Notes under the pieces: model-generated
Databases searched by the model: none
Seen by the model: only the letters and a program-made list of their open reading frames with translations
What the model was told of the DNA's origin: nothing
In this document: one piece after another, positions 48,648-56,196 of the stretch
Layout of the letters: every line of letters starts with the position of its first letter
Position numbering within the stretch: the first letter of the stretch is position 1
Source: Amycolatopsis sp. FDAARGOS 1241
Lineage (GTDB): Bacteria; Actinomycetota; Actinomycetes; Mycobacteriales; Pseudonocardiaceae
NCBI RefSeq assembly: GCF_016889705.1
Contig: NZ_CP069526.1
Location: 8,956,001 to 9,020,000, forward strand
Direction of reading: 5' to 3'
DNA: 64,000 bases
Made by a program: the position numbers and the translations under genes

Positions 48648-48660
48648 ACCCTAATAGGGT
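48648..48660. promoter_or_regulatory. Palindrome ACCCTAATAGGGT in the ferritin promoter region
   Basis: A 13-bp perfect palindrome (ACCCTA-A-TAGGGT), 56 bases before the ferritin ATG, overlapping a weaker iron-box-like sequence (48636-48654). It could contain the -10 (TAATAG) or be a second operator. Confidence 0.55.
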
Positions 48661-48715
48661 GCACATCACCAGCTGAAAGTGGAAATCAATCAGGAGTTGT
48701 CGTACCGTTGTCAGC

Positions 48716-49267
48716 ATGGCCCTCACGAAGAAAGAACCGCGCTCGAAGTTCTACGAACTGCTGCAGGCACAGATCCAGAACGAGTTCCACGCCTCCCAGC
48801 AGTACGTCGCGCTGGCGGTCTGGTTCGACAACGAGGACCTGCCGCAGCTCGCGAAGCACTTCTACAAGCAGTCGGTGGAAGAGCGCAACCACGCGATGGC
48901 GCTCGTCCAGTACATGCTGGACCGCGACCACCACGTCGAAGTTCCCGGCGTGAAGGACGTCCGCAACGACTTCTCCGCCCCGATCGAGCTCCTCGAGCTC
49001 GCGCTGGAGCAGGAGAAGGAAGTTGCCGCCGACATCTCCACGATGGCGAAGGCCGCGCGGGCCGAAGAGGACTACATCAGCGAGCAGTTCACGCAGTGGT
49101 TCCTCAAGGAGCAGGTGGAAGAGATCTCGCAGATGTCCACGCTGCTCACGGTCGCGCGCCGGGCGGGCGACAACGTGTACGAGATCGAGAAGTTCCTGCA
49201 CCGCGAGGCCGTCGGCACGTCCGCCCCGGACGCCGGCATGCCCCCCGTCGCGGGTGGCGCGCTGTAA
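48716..49267 (+). CDS. Ferritin (BfrB-like)
   Basis: 183 residues, four-helix bundle. Ferroxidase ligands are visible: Glu in QIQNEFHASQQYVALAVWF, Glu and His in YKQSVEERNHAMALVQYML, and further Glu residues in LALEQEKEVAADISTMAKAA and SEQFTQWFLKEQVEEISQMS. It lacks the heme-ligand Met context of bacterioferritin, so it is a non-heme ferritin like mycobacterial BfrB. It stores iron as a 24-mer shell. Two or three iron-box-like sites upstream suggest IdeR-dependent activation under iron sufficiency. The upstream ribosome site is weak (GGAG about 20 bases away). A strong terminator follows. Confidence 0.94.
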   Translation: MALTKKEPRSKFYELLQAQIQNEFHASQQYVALAVWFDNEDLPQLAKHFYKQSVEERNHAMALVQYMLDRDHHVEVPGVKDVRNDFSAPIELLELALEQEKEVAADISTMAKAARAEEDYISEQFTQWFLKEQVEEISQMSTLLTVARRAGDNVYEIEKFLHREAVGTSAPDAGMPPVAGGAL

Positions 49268-49280
49268 CCCAACCAGCTCG

Positions 49281-49320
49281 CGAAGCCCGGGCTGTCCCTC
49301 GCGGGACAGCCCGGGCTTCG
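49281..49320 (+). terminator. Terminator hairpin, 18-bp perfect stem
   Basis: CGAAGCCCGGGCTGTCCC (49281-49298) pairs perfectly with GGGACAGCCCGGGCTTCG (49303-49320) around TCGC, followed by TCGTTT. It ends the ferritin transcript 14 bases after the stop. Confidence 0.9.
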
Positions 49321-49762
49321 TCGTTTCCGGGTTGCCCACACCCGAACACGGCTGTCGTGGCTTGGGTCGGACACAATGCTGGGTCGAGCCCACCCCAGCC
49401 CTTCACAAGCCTGCAGTGCCGACCAGCTGATTGCATCCATCGCTAGATCCGACCTGACGCCGGCCCTGGCCCCTGGTGCGGGATCGCACCCAGCACTGGG
49501 TCAAGCTCAGCGAGCATCCACCTGCCAACGCCAGGTCCCGTCGGCAGCTACCGCCGGCGCGAGCCCGGAGATGTCCGGCAGCCTGCCACGCCAGGTCAAT
49601 GCCGACAAACGCGGGCGCAGGGCCATACAAACCGCAATTGGGTCGGACCCAATGCTGGGTCGGACACAGTCAGCCGTCCGCAGGGCTCAGCGACCGCGTT
49701 TGCAGCACGCATGGGCCGAACCCGTCTCTAGGTCAGGCCTACCCACCTGTCCACAGCCTGCC
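49321..49762. other. Gene-free region with palindromic GGGTCSGACCC elements
   Basis: TTGGGTCGGACCCAA (49638-49652) is identical to the 15-mer at 45765; degenerate relatives occur near 49367 and 49385 and at 49657. No frame in this stretch resembles a protein. It is of the same character as the region 45641-46010. Confidence 0.55.
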
Positions 49763-49812
49763 GAAAACGAGGAAACCCGAGCTCTCCCCCTGTGGACAGC
49801 CCGGGTTCCTCG
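49763..49812 (-). terminator. Intrinsic terminator of the sigma-factor operon
   Basis: Read on the minus strand, CGAGGAACCCG (49802-49812) pairs with CGGGTTTCCTCG (49768-49779, one bulged T) and is followed by TTTTCGG. It follows the minus-strand gene that ends at 49828 by about 15 bases. Confidence 0.75.
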
Positions 49813-49827
49813 CGAAGCGCCGACAGG

Positions 49828-50646
49828 TCAGGCGGCGCAGGTCTGGTTCGTGGCGCGGACGTCGACGCTCGACACGGAGCCGTCGTCGGCGAGGGTGAAG
49901 TGGTAGGCGCGGTCGCCGGTGGGGGCGACGAGGCCGTCCGACGAGGCGGCTGTGTCGGGGTACGCGGCGGTGACGTCCTCCTTCGCCGAACCCGCACCGA
50001 CGCCCTCCGGGGTGTGCGCTGCGCCGTCCGGCTTCACCACGACCACCCCCTCGTCCGCCGACACCACCGCGGTCGCGGCGGGGACCCCTTCGCCGGCAAC
50101 TTCGTAGTACGTGCAGCCCGCCGACTCCTTGACCGGCGTCAACGTCAGCCCCTGGTCGGCGAGCTGCTGCTCGGTCATCCCGAGCTTGACGCTGCCGAGC
50201 CCGTCGGCAGTCAGCAACGGTCCCTTCATGACCTTCACCGGCGCCGAACGCCGCGTCGGAGGCGCCGGCGCGTGGGAATTGCGCGGAGGGGGCGGCGGCG
50301 CGCCCCCTTTCGTCGACGGCTCCTGAGTCTGCGATCCCGGCACACCCACCGAAACCGCCGCCGACGCTGAAGGCGACGGGGAAACGTCCGTCACCGTCAG
50401 CGAAGAAGCGGACAAATCGGCCGTCCCGGTGGTGCCCTGGAACTTGACCACAGCGAGCCCACCCGACACCACCGCCAGCGCGCACACCGCACCAGACGCC
50501 GAGATCAGCACCTTTCGCCGCTGCCGACGTCGCCGGGCACCCGCCACGATGGCGGGCGCGGCACCGGACGGCGCCTCGACGCCGAGCCGCTCGTCGGAGA
50601 AGAGGGCGCGGAGCCGCTGTTCGAGCTCGTCCTCGGAGACGTTCAA
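49828..50646 (-). CDS. Membrane-anchored partner of the SigE-type sigma factor
   Basis: 272 residues. The N-terminus LNVSEDELEQRLRALFSDER is a short cytoplasmic helix region of the kind that could hold a sigma factor, then comes one membrane helix (VLISASGAVCALAVVSGGLA), a Ser/Thr/Pro linker (residues 85-130) and an extracellular domain with GSVKLGMTEQQLADQGLTLT and two cysteines (SAGCTYYEVAG, NQTCAA). No zinc-binding ZAS motif is seen. It starts at a TTG that overlaps the sigma-factor stop (TTGA), so the two are translationally coupled; no better start exists. By position and topology it is a candidate anti-sigma factor or signal sensor. Confidence 0.72.
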   Translation of the reverse strand: MNVSEDELEQRLRALFSDERLGVEAPSGAAPAIVAGARRRRQRRKVLISASGAVCALAVVSGGLAVVKFQGTTGTADLSASSLTVTDVSPSPSASAAVSVGVPGSQTQEPSTKGGAPPPPPRNSHAPAPPTRRSAPVKVMKGPLLTADGLGSVKLGMTEQQLADQGLTLTPVKESAGCTYYEVAGEGVPAATAVVSADEGVVVVKPDGAAHTPEGVGAGSAKEDVTAAYPDTAASSDGLVAPTGDRAYHFTLADDGSVSSVDVRATNQTCAA

Positions 50647-51308
50647 CCCGCTGCGCTCCCTTCCCCGTGCTTCAGCTTCGTCCGCAACGAAGCGATGGCC
50701 TTGCTGGCCTGGCTCTTCACCGTCCCCTGGCTGACCCCCAGCGCTTCCGCGATCTCGGCCTCGGACAGTCCTTCGTAATAACGCAGCACGACCACCGCGC
50801 GTTGCCTCGGCGGCAGATTTCGCAGCGCCTGCCACAACGGCTCGTGCTCGAACGGGTCCGCGGGCGCAGACTGGCTCGTGTCCGGCAGGTCCGCGACCAG
50901 GTTTTCGCGACGCGTGCGTCTCCAGCGGCTGACGTGGGCGTTGGCCATCGACCGCCGCGTGTACGCGAGCGGATCACCGGTCTTCTGCCGCACATACGAC
51001 CACCGTGCGCCGATCTTCTCGAGCACGGTCTGCACGAGGTCGGCGGCGTCGTGCGGGTTGCCGGCGAGGGCGTGGCCGTAGCGCAGCAGCCCGGGGAGGC
51101 TGGACTGCACGAAGTCGCCGAAGTCGGTGAACACCCTGGGCTCGGGCACGGCTCGGGCGCCCGCCACCCACGCCGGATCTCCCCCCGCGATGACAGGTGC
51201 CGCTGCCGTCACCGTATCGCCCCCTCCCCGGATGGGATCGCCGAGCACCGCGTCCTCGTCATCCCCCACACGCATGGCAGCCCCCGCAGGTTGTCCGGCC
51301 GTTGCCAC
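50643..51308 (-). CDS. SigE-family ECF RNA polymerase sigma factor
   Basis: 221 residues as called. Region 2 reads LPGLLRYGHALAGNPHDAAD with LVQTVLEKIGARWSYVR, and region 4 has LRNLPPRQRAVVVLRYYEGL and SEAEIAEALGVSQGTVKSQA. The pattern is the SigE family of streptomycete-type ECF factors. The first 55 residues are not conserved in the family; the GTG at 51308 has GGGAAG five bases upstream, but a start nearer the FTDFGDFVQ segment or at the ATG at 51275 is possible. It is followed by a coupled membrane protein, a probable regulator of its activity. Confidence 0.87.
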   Translation of the reverse strand: MATAGQPAGAAMRVGDDEDAVLGDPIRGGGDTVTAAAPVIAGGDPAWVAGARAVPEPRVFTDFGDFVQSSLPGLLRYGHALAGNPHDAADLVQTVLEKIGARWSYVRQKTGDPLAYTRRSMANAHVSRWRRTRRENLVADLPDTSQSAPADPFEHEPLWQALRNLPPRQRAVVVLRYYEGLSEAEIAEALGVSQGTVKSQASKAIASLRTKLKHGEGSAAG

Positions 51309-51333
51309 TACTTCCCGTGGCAGGCCGGGTGGC

Positions 51334-51687
51334 TCAGCGCACGGAGAGTGACTCAGGCAGCTTCAACGAACCGTCCGTGCCAGCTGGGAAATCGTGTACC
51401 GAGGCCACAGCGTTTCGCGGAATCGGCCCGTAAACGTGGGGGAACAAGATTCCGTCCGGGTGCGGCGGGGCGCCCTCCTCCCAGACGACGCGCGCATCGA
51501 GCTTCACCGGGTCGATTTCGAGCAGCAGGAGGTCCGTGCGGCCGTGGTACAGGGCGTTCGCCGGCAGCGAGACCGTGCCGGGGTCCGAGCAGTGGATGAA
51601 CCCGATCTCCTCGAGCGACGGCGCGCGGTACTCGCCGTCGTCGGGGATCGCGGCCCACTCGTCACGGGAGCAGATGTGGAGGATCAC
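51334..51687 (-). CDS. DUF952 family protein
   Basis: 117 residues, cytoplasmic. Segments typical of the family are LHICSRDEWAAIPDDGEYRA, GFIHCSDPGTVSLPANALYH, LLLLEIDPVKLDARVVWEEG and LFPHVYGPIPRNAVASV, the last with the conserved HVYGP. The fold resembles ADP-ribosyltransferase/glutathione-S-transferase-like small domains; function is unknown. GTG start at 51687. It lies upstream of the sigma factor (25 bases) on the same strand. Confidence 0.88.
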   Translation of the reverse strand: MILHICSRDEWAAIPDDGEYRAPSLEEIGFIHCSDPGTVSLPANALYHGRTDLLLLEIDPVKLDARVVWEEGAPPHPDGILFPHVYGPIPRNAVASVHDFPAGTDGSLKLPESLSVR

Positions 51688-51707
51688 GGCCGTGATCGTG
51701 CCATCGT

Positions 51708-51720
51708 TGGGTCCGACCCA
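51708..51720. repeat. Isolated GGGTCCGACCC palindrome
   Basis: TGGGTCCGACCCA is the same palindrome that makes up the array at 44.9-45.6 kb. It lies in the gap between the DUF5926 and DUF952 genes. Confidence 0.7.
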
Positions 51721-51781
51721 GGTAACGGATTACGCGGGTTCTGCGCTGTGGAAGTTCGGTGTCAAACTTCCACAGCGCACG

Positions 51782-52657
51782 TCAGCGGATCGTGAGCTGG
51801 CGCCCGATGAGGCCGTCGCGGGCGCGCCGCTCGGCGGCGTTCAGCGGCTCGATGTCGAGGGACTTCAGCGCTTCCTCGAGGCGGGCGCCGAGCTGGTCCT
51901 TGGGTTCGGCCCATTCCCGGGCGTGAGCCTCGGGGTCGAGGTCCCACACGGGGACGAGCAGGCCGTGAGCGCGGAACGAGCCGGCATAACGCGTGCCCTC
52001 GCCGAGGCCCAGCGTACCCGCCGCGGACAGGCGCGCAAGCGCTTGCAGCAGCAGGTTCTCCGGCTCTGGGCGGACCCAGCGCAGGTGCGCCTTCTCGCCG
52101 GCGAGCACCCAGTACGCACCGGCGCCGAGGCGGTCGGTGGGCATGATCGCCGCGTTCGCGCGCTCGAGCGACACCGCGACGTCACCACTGGCGTCGGCGT
52201 CCTCCGGCAGCCACCAGCCGAAGTCGCTGTGGAGCTCGACCTCTAGCTCGGCGGCGGGAACGAGCAGGTCCTGCAGGCGGTTGTGTTCGTCGGGGTCAGT
52301 GGGCGAGGTGGTGTCCGGCACGGACAGCACGTCGCCGGGCTGCGCGTCGAGCACCCAGCGCAGGGCCCGGCCGAGGTCGCGGCTGATGTCCGACGAGCGC
52401 GTCTGCACCTGCAGGCCGAGGTAGCGCTGCCCGTCGGAGCGGACGAACGCCGCGGCCGCCATGGGCAGCACGGTGGCGAGGGTGACGTCGCCGCCTTCGG
52501 CAAGCGTCAGCTTCGCCGTGGCCGACGGGACGAACTCGCGCAGCGCGATCAGTTCCGGTTCGGCCGCCAGGCCCTCGAAGGGCTGGCCGACGAAGACGTC
52601 GCGCACCTTCGGCTTGCGGTCCGGCTTGGGACCCTTCTTCCGCGCGCCCTTACCCAC
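51782..52657 (-). CDS. DUF5926 family protein
   Basis: 291 residues, cytoplasmic, with a very basic start (MGKGARKKGPKPDRKPKVRD). The body contains FEGLAAEPELIALREFVPSA, LPMAAAAFVRSDGQRYLGLQ, DRLGAGAYWVLAGEKAHLRW and, at the end, ALKSLDIEPLNAAERRARDG. This is the actinobacterial DUF5926 family, of unknown function; the basic N-terminus may bind nucleic acid or the ribosome (inference). GAGGAGG precedes the GTG start. It is divergent from the P450 gene, 76 bases apart. Confidence 0.85.
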   Translation of the reverse strand: MGKGARKKGPKPDRKPKVRDVFVGQPFEGLAAEPELIALREFVPSATAKLTLAEGGDVTLATVLPMAAAAFVRSDGQRYLGLQVQTRSSDISRDLGRALRWVLDAQPGDVLSVPDTTSPTDPDEHNRLQDLLVPAAELEVELHSDFGWWLPEDADASGDVAVSLERANAAIMPTDRLGAGAYWVLAGEKAHLRWVRPEPENLLLQALARLSAAGTLGLGEGTRYAGSFRAHGLLVPVWDLDPEAHAREWAEPKDQLGARLEEALKSLDIEPLNAAERRARDGLIGRQLTIR

Positions 52658-52721
52658 TTCAGCCTCCTCAAAGCTCGACGCCAGACGCTATCGAAGCGCG
52701 GGCTGCGAGGGGCGCCCGGGT

Positions 52722-52727
52722 TAGAGT
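52722..52727 (+). promoter_or_regulatory. Leaderless -10 element (TAGAGT) of the P450 gene
   Basis: TAGAGT precedes the GTG at 52734 by six bases. Confidence 0.65.
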
Positions 52728-52733
52728 CGGCGC

Positions 52734-53888
52734 GTGTTCGACGCCTCCGATCCAGCCTTCCTCGCCGACCCCTACCCGGCGTTCGCCGCGCTGCGCGCCG
52801 AGGGCGAGGTGCACCACCACGCTGGGCTCGACCTGGCGATCACGGTCTCGCACTCCGCAGCTGCCGCCGTGCTGCGCCACCGCGGGCTGGGCCGGATCTG
52901 GACGGACGCGCAGCCGCTCGAGCGGTTTGCCTCGTTCAACCTGCTGCACCGCAACTCCCTGCTCGAGAACGAAGCGCCGGCCCACACTCGGCTGCGGCGC
53001 GTGATCGCGGGCGAGTTCGGGCGCGGGCACGTGCAGCGGCTGCGGCCGATGGTCGCGCGGCTCGCTTCGTCCATGGTGGACACACTGGCGGGCAAGATCG
53101 CCGCCGACGGCAGTGCCGACCTGCTCGAGCACCTCGCGCAGCCGCTGCCGGTGGCCGTGATCGCCGAGCTGCTCGGCATCCCCGTCGAGGACGGGCCGCA
53201 GCTGGTGACGTGGAGCAACGCCATCGTGAAGATGTACGAGTTCGGCCTGCCGGAGGCCGGCCGCGACCCCGCCGAGCAGGCCGCGGCCGATTTCGTGACC
53301 TACCTGCGCGAGGTCGTGAGCGGGACCCCGGGCGGGATCGTGGCCGACCTCGTGGCGAGCGAGCTGACGCCAGACGAGGTCGTGGCCACCGCCGTCCTCC
53401 TGTTGATGGCCGGCCACGAAGCGACCGTGAACGTGATCGGCAACGGCGTCACCGCCCTGCTGACGCACCGCTCGCAATGGGAGCGGCTTGTGTCCGACCC
53501 AACGTTGCTCGACTCGGCTGTGGAAGAACTGATCCGGTTCGACGCGCCGTTGCAGCTCTTCGAACGGACGGCCACCGAAGATGTGGACATCGCGGGCTAC
53601 CGCGTCGAACGCGGCGCGAAGATCGGCGCGCTGCTCGGGGCCGCGGCGCGGGATCCGAAGGTGTTCGACGAGCCGGACACGCTGGACATCGGCCGGTCCC
53701 CCAACGCCCACCTCGGGTTCGGGATGGGCATCCACTACTGCGTCGGGGCGCCACTGGCTCGGGTGGAGATCGCGGCGGCGTTGTCGGCGTTGTCCACAAG
53801 GCTGCCGGGGCTGCGGCAGGCCGGCGAGCCGGATCGGCGGCCCGAGTTCGTGATTCGGGGTCTGCGGACGTTGCCGGTGACGGCCTGA
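52734..53888 (+). CDS. Cytochrome P450
   Basis: 384 residues, a soluble bacterial P450. The I-helix oxygen-binding motif is LLMAGHEATVNVIGNGV (AGHEAT), the K-helix ExxR is in VEELIRFDAP, and the heme loop is GFGMGIHYCVGAPLARVE with the thiolate Cys. The N-terminus DPAFLADPYPAFAALRAEG is typical. Substrate unknown. No ferredoxin or reductase gene is adjacent. Its stop lies three bases from the stop of the convergent mca gene. Confidence 0.95.
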   Translation: MFDASDPAFLADPYPAFAALRAEGEVHHHAGLDLAITVSHSAAAAVLRHRGLGRIWTDAQPLERFASFNLLHRNSLLENEAPAHTRLRRVIAGEFGRGHVQRLRPMVARLASSMVDTLAGKIAADGSADLLEHLAQPLPVAVIAELLGIPVEDGPQLVTWSNAIVKMYEFGLPEAGRDPAEQAAADFVTYLREVVSGTPGGIVADLVASELTPDEVVATAVLLLMAGHEATVNVIGNGVTALLTHRSQWERLVSDPTLLDSAVEELIRFDAPLQLFERTATEDVDIAGYRVERGAKIGALLGAAARDPKVFDEPDTLDIGRSPNAHLGFGMGIHYCVGAPLARVEIAAALSALSTRLPGLRQAGEPDRRPEFVIRGLRTLPVTA

Positions 53889-53891
53889 TCT

Positions 53892-54689
53892 TCACCGTAG
53901 ACCCGCGAAGAGGTCGTCTTCCGTCTCGGCCGGGGTGCCGTTGACCAGGTGGTAGTCCTCCCACGGCCAGGTGGCGCGTTCGAGGTCGCGGTCGTGGCTG
54001 AAGAACGGGTGGGCCGGGTCGGTCTGGGTGGCGTGGGCCTTGAGCGCGCGGTCGCGGGTGGCGAAGTGCTGCTCGCAGCGGATCCGAGTGGTGACGGGGA
54101 GCCGGTCGGGCGGGAGCTCGTCGAGGACTGGACCCATCCGGGATTCGAGCCCGGCGGCTTCCGTAGCGTCGTGCATGGCCTGGAACCACGCACGGCTGAG
54201 GGTGGCGAGGTAGTAGAGCTTGCGCGGCGTGCCGTCTTCGGTCGCGTCGAAGGCTTTTCTGGTGACTTCGTGGGTCCGGATGTGGTCGGGGTGTGGATAA
54301 CCGCCGGTTTCGTCGTAGGTGATCACGACCTGTGGACGGAATTCGCGCATGAGTCGGGTAAGCGGCCCACTCGCGTCCTCAATGGACAGTGCGGCGAAGG
54401 AGCCGTCGGGCAAGGGCTGGTTCAGGCCGGAGTCGACGTGGCCGAGGAACCGTTGACGCACACCGAGGATCTCCGCCGCGGCCGCCATTTCGCGACGCCG
54501 GATGGCGGGCAGGTCCTTGTGGACAGCCGGGGTGTCGAACGCTGGGTTGAGCACATCTCCGCGTTCCCCGCCGGTGCAGGTGGCCACGAGGACGTCGACG
54601 CCCTCGGCCGCGTACTTGGCGAGCGTGGCGGCGCCCTTGCTGGATTCGTCGTCGGGGTGGGCGTGGACGGCCAGCAGGCGGAGGGTCAT
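53892..54689 (-). CDS. mca: Mycothiol conjugate amidase-like protein (PIG-L deacetylase fold)
   Basis: 265 residues. The zinc site is AVHAHPDDESSKGAATLAKY (HPDDE) and GGYPHPDHIRTHEV, with TGGERGDVLNPAFD and FRPQVVITYDETG; the C-terminus ATWPWEDYHLVNGTPAETED and DLFAGLR is close to Mca. Mca cleaves mycothiol S-conjugates to mercapturic acids for export, releasing GlcN-inositol. It is somewhat shorter than M. tuberculosis Mca (about 288), so a paralogue is possible. The ATG at 54689 has CAGGGAA upstream. The frame is open further upstream, where it runs into the C-terminal fragment of the broken MFS gene. Confidence 0.88.
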   Translation of the reverse strand: MTLRLLAVHAHPDDESSKGAATLAKYAAEGVDVLVATCTGGERGDVLNPAFDTPAVHKDLPAIRRREMAAAAEILGVRQRFLGHVDSGLNQPLPDGSFAALSIEDASGPLTRLMREFRPQVVITYDETGGYPHPDHIRTHEVTRKAFDATEDGTPRKLYYLATLSRAWFQAMHDATEAAGLESRMGPVLDELPPDRLPVTTRIRCEQHFATRDRALKAHATQTDPAHPFFSHDRDLERATWPWEDYHLVNGTPAETEDDLFAGLR

Positions 54690-54705
54690 TTCCCTGGTCC
54701 TTTCG

Positions 54706-56105
54706 GGAAGAGGGCGGCGGGGATGAGGCTGAGCGCGGACAGGCTCGCGCGGGATCTTCCGGCGGGGCAGGGAGGTGTAGAGCATCGTCATGCCGGGGGT
54801 GGTCGTGGCACCGAGGTCGAGGCCCCTGATGAAGAACGACGCGGTGAGCAGGGCCGGGGTGGGCGCGTGGTCGATCTGGGTGAACACGATCGTGCGCAGG
54901 AGCGACAGGCCGATACCGGTGAGCATGGCAAATGCGTGCGCCCAGTTTTTCGATGATCTTGCCGCCGTCGAGCAGCGCGGTGGCGGACCCGAGCGCTTGT
55001 GGGGCCAGCAGCAGGCCGGCGGCGAGGGCGGTGGTGTGCTCGGCCTGCTCGTAGTAGAGGGGGAGCAGGAGTATGGAGCTGTAGAGGGACGCGCCCAGGA
55101 GGAACGTGCTCGCGCTCGCCAGTGCGAAAGGCTTGTGGGAGAACAGGTTCAGGTCCGGCAGGGGCGCCGCGACGCGGCGGGCGTGGAGTCCGTAGGCGAC
55201 GAGGAGGACGGCGCCGGCGATCGCGACCGGGGTCGCGCCGTCGGCTAGCCCGTAACCGAGGGCGGCGAGGCCGGGCGGGAGAAGGAAGAGGCCGCGAAGG
55301 TCGAAGGGTTCGCGCAGGGCTGTGGATGGAGTGCGGTTGTCCACAGGTGGATTCCCGGGCTTGTGCGGTTCTGTGGATGGAGTGCCGTTGTTCGCGAGCT
55401 CGGTCAGCGGGGCGGTGGATGCGGTTCGGTTGTCCACCGGGATGCGCCGGTTGGCTGGACTGGTGGTGGCGAAGGCTGGTTGCCTGGTAGTGGCGGGCTC
55501 GGTCCGCGACGTCCGGCCGGGCAGGACGCGAGAGCCGAGCGTGAGGGTCGCGAGGCCGAGCGGGACGATGCCGAAGAAGAGCCAGCGCCAGCCGAAGCCC
55601 TGGATGAGCGCGCCGCCGAGGAGGGGGCCCAGGACGGGCGCGACGGTGGCCGGCAGGGTGACGACGCCGATCATCCGCGCGAGCTTCGGGCCCGCGGCCC
55701 GCGCGAAGAGTGCTTGGCCGACGGGCTGCATCAAATCGCCGCCGAGGCCGTGGATGGCGCGGAAGAGGATGAGCGCGCCGGCGCGGACCGGGCGAAGCCC
55801 CAGAGCAGGGTGCCGGCGGTGAACAGCGCGACGGCGCGGAGCCAGACCGCCTTGCCACCGAAACGGTCGGTGAGCCAGCCGGAGAGCGGGATCGTGAGCG
55901 AGGCCGCGAGCAGGTAGGCGCTGGACACCCACTGGACCGCCGTGAGCGGGCTGCCCAGGTCGTGGGCGATCGTACCGATGCCCGCGGACACGATCGTCGC
56001 GTCGGGGATAGACAGCACCGCGCCCATGATCAAAACGCCGCCGAGGCGCCAGAGGCCCGCGTCGCCCGGGTCGGCTGTGGATGGTTTCGGGTGAGTTTTC
56101 ATCAA
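54706..56105 (-). pseudogene. Broken DHA2/EmrB-type MFS exporter gene
   Basis: The first helices are intact from an ATG at 56105 or 56102 (VLIMGAVLSIPDATIVSAGI, AVQWVSSAYLLAASLTIPLS, motif GWLTDRFGGKAVW). At about 55785 the frame shifts; the second part (ALILFRAIHGLGGDLMQPVG, VAPVLGPLLGGALIQGFGWR, to ALGSATALLDGGKIIEKLGA) is in another frame, and at about 54945 it shifts again to a third (LTGIGLSLLRTIVFTQIDHA, GATTTPGMTMLYTSLPRR). The last three or four helices are missing. The central cytoplasmic loop carries a repetitive stretch with three VDNRT-like units (55310-55450). The regulator and operators upstream are intact. Confidence 0.85.
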
Positions 56106-56118
56106 GCCCCCAGTTGGT

Positions 56119-56183
56119 TAGGTCGAACCAGAGATTAGGTCGAACCTAGTTTATAGGTCAAGCCTAAAAATAGGTCGAACCTA
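56119..56183. promoter_or_regulatory. Four TetR-type operators TAGGTCGAACCTA
   Basis: TAGGTCGAACCA (56119-56130), TAGGTCGAACCTA (56136-56148), TAGGTCAAGCCTA (56154-56166) and TAGGTCGAACCTA (56171-56183) are palindromes starting 17, 18 and 17 bases apart. They fill the 91-base gap between the divergent tetR and MFS genes. The last one abuts the TAAGAT -10 (56185-56190) of tetR. Confidence 0.92.
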
Positions 56184-56184
56184 C

Positions 56185-56190
56185 TAAGAT
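56185..56190 (+). promoter_or_regulatory. Leaderless -10 element (TAAGAT) of tetR
   Basis: TAAGAT is followed by six bases and the ATG at 56197, directly next to the fourth operator, so the gene is probably autoregulated. Confidence 0.65.
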
Positions 56191-56196
56191 GACGGG

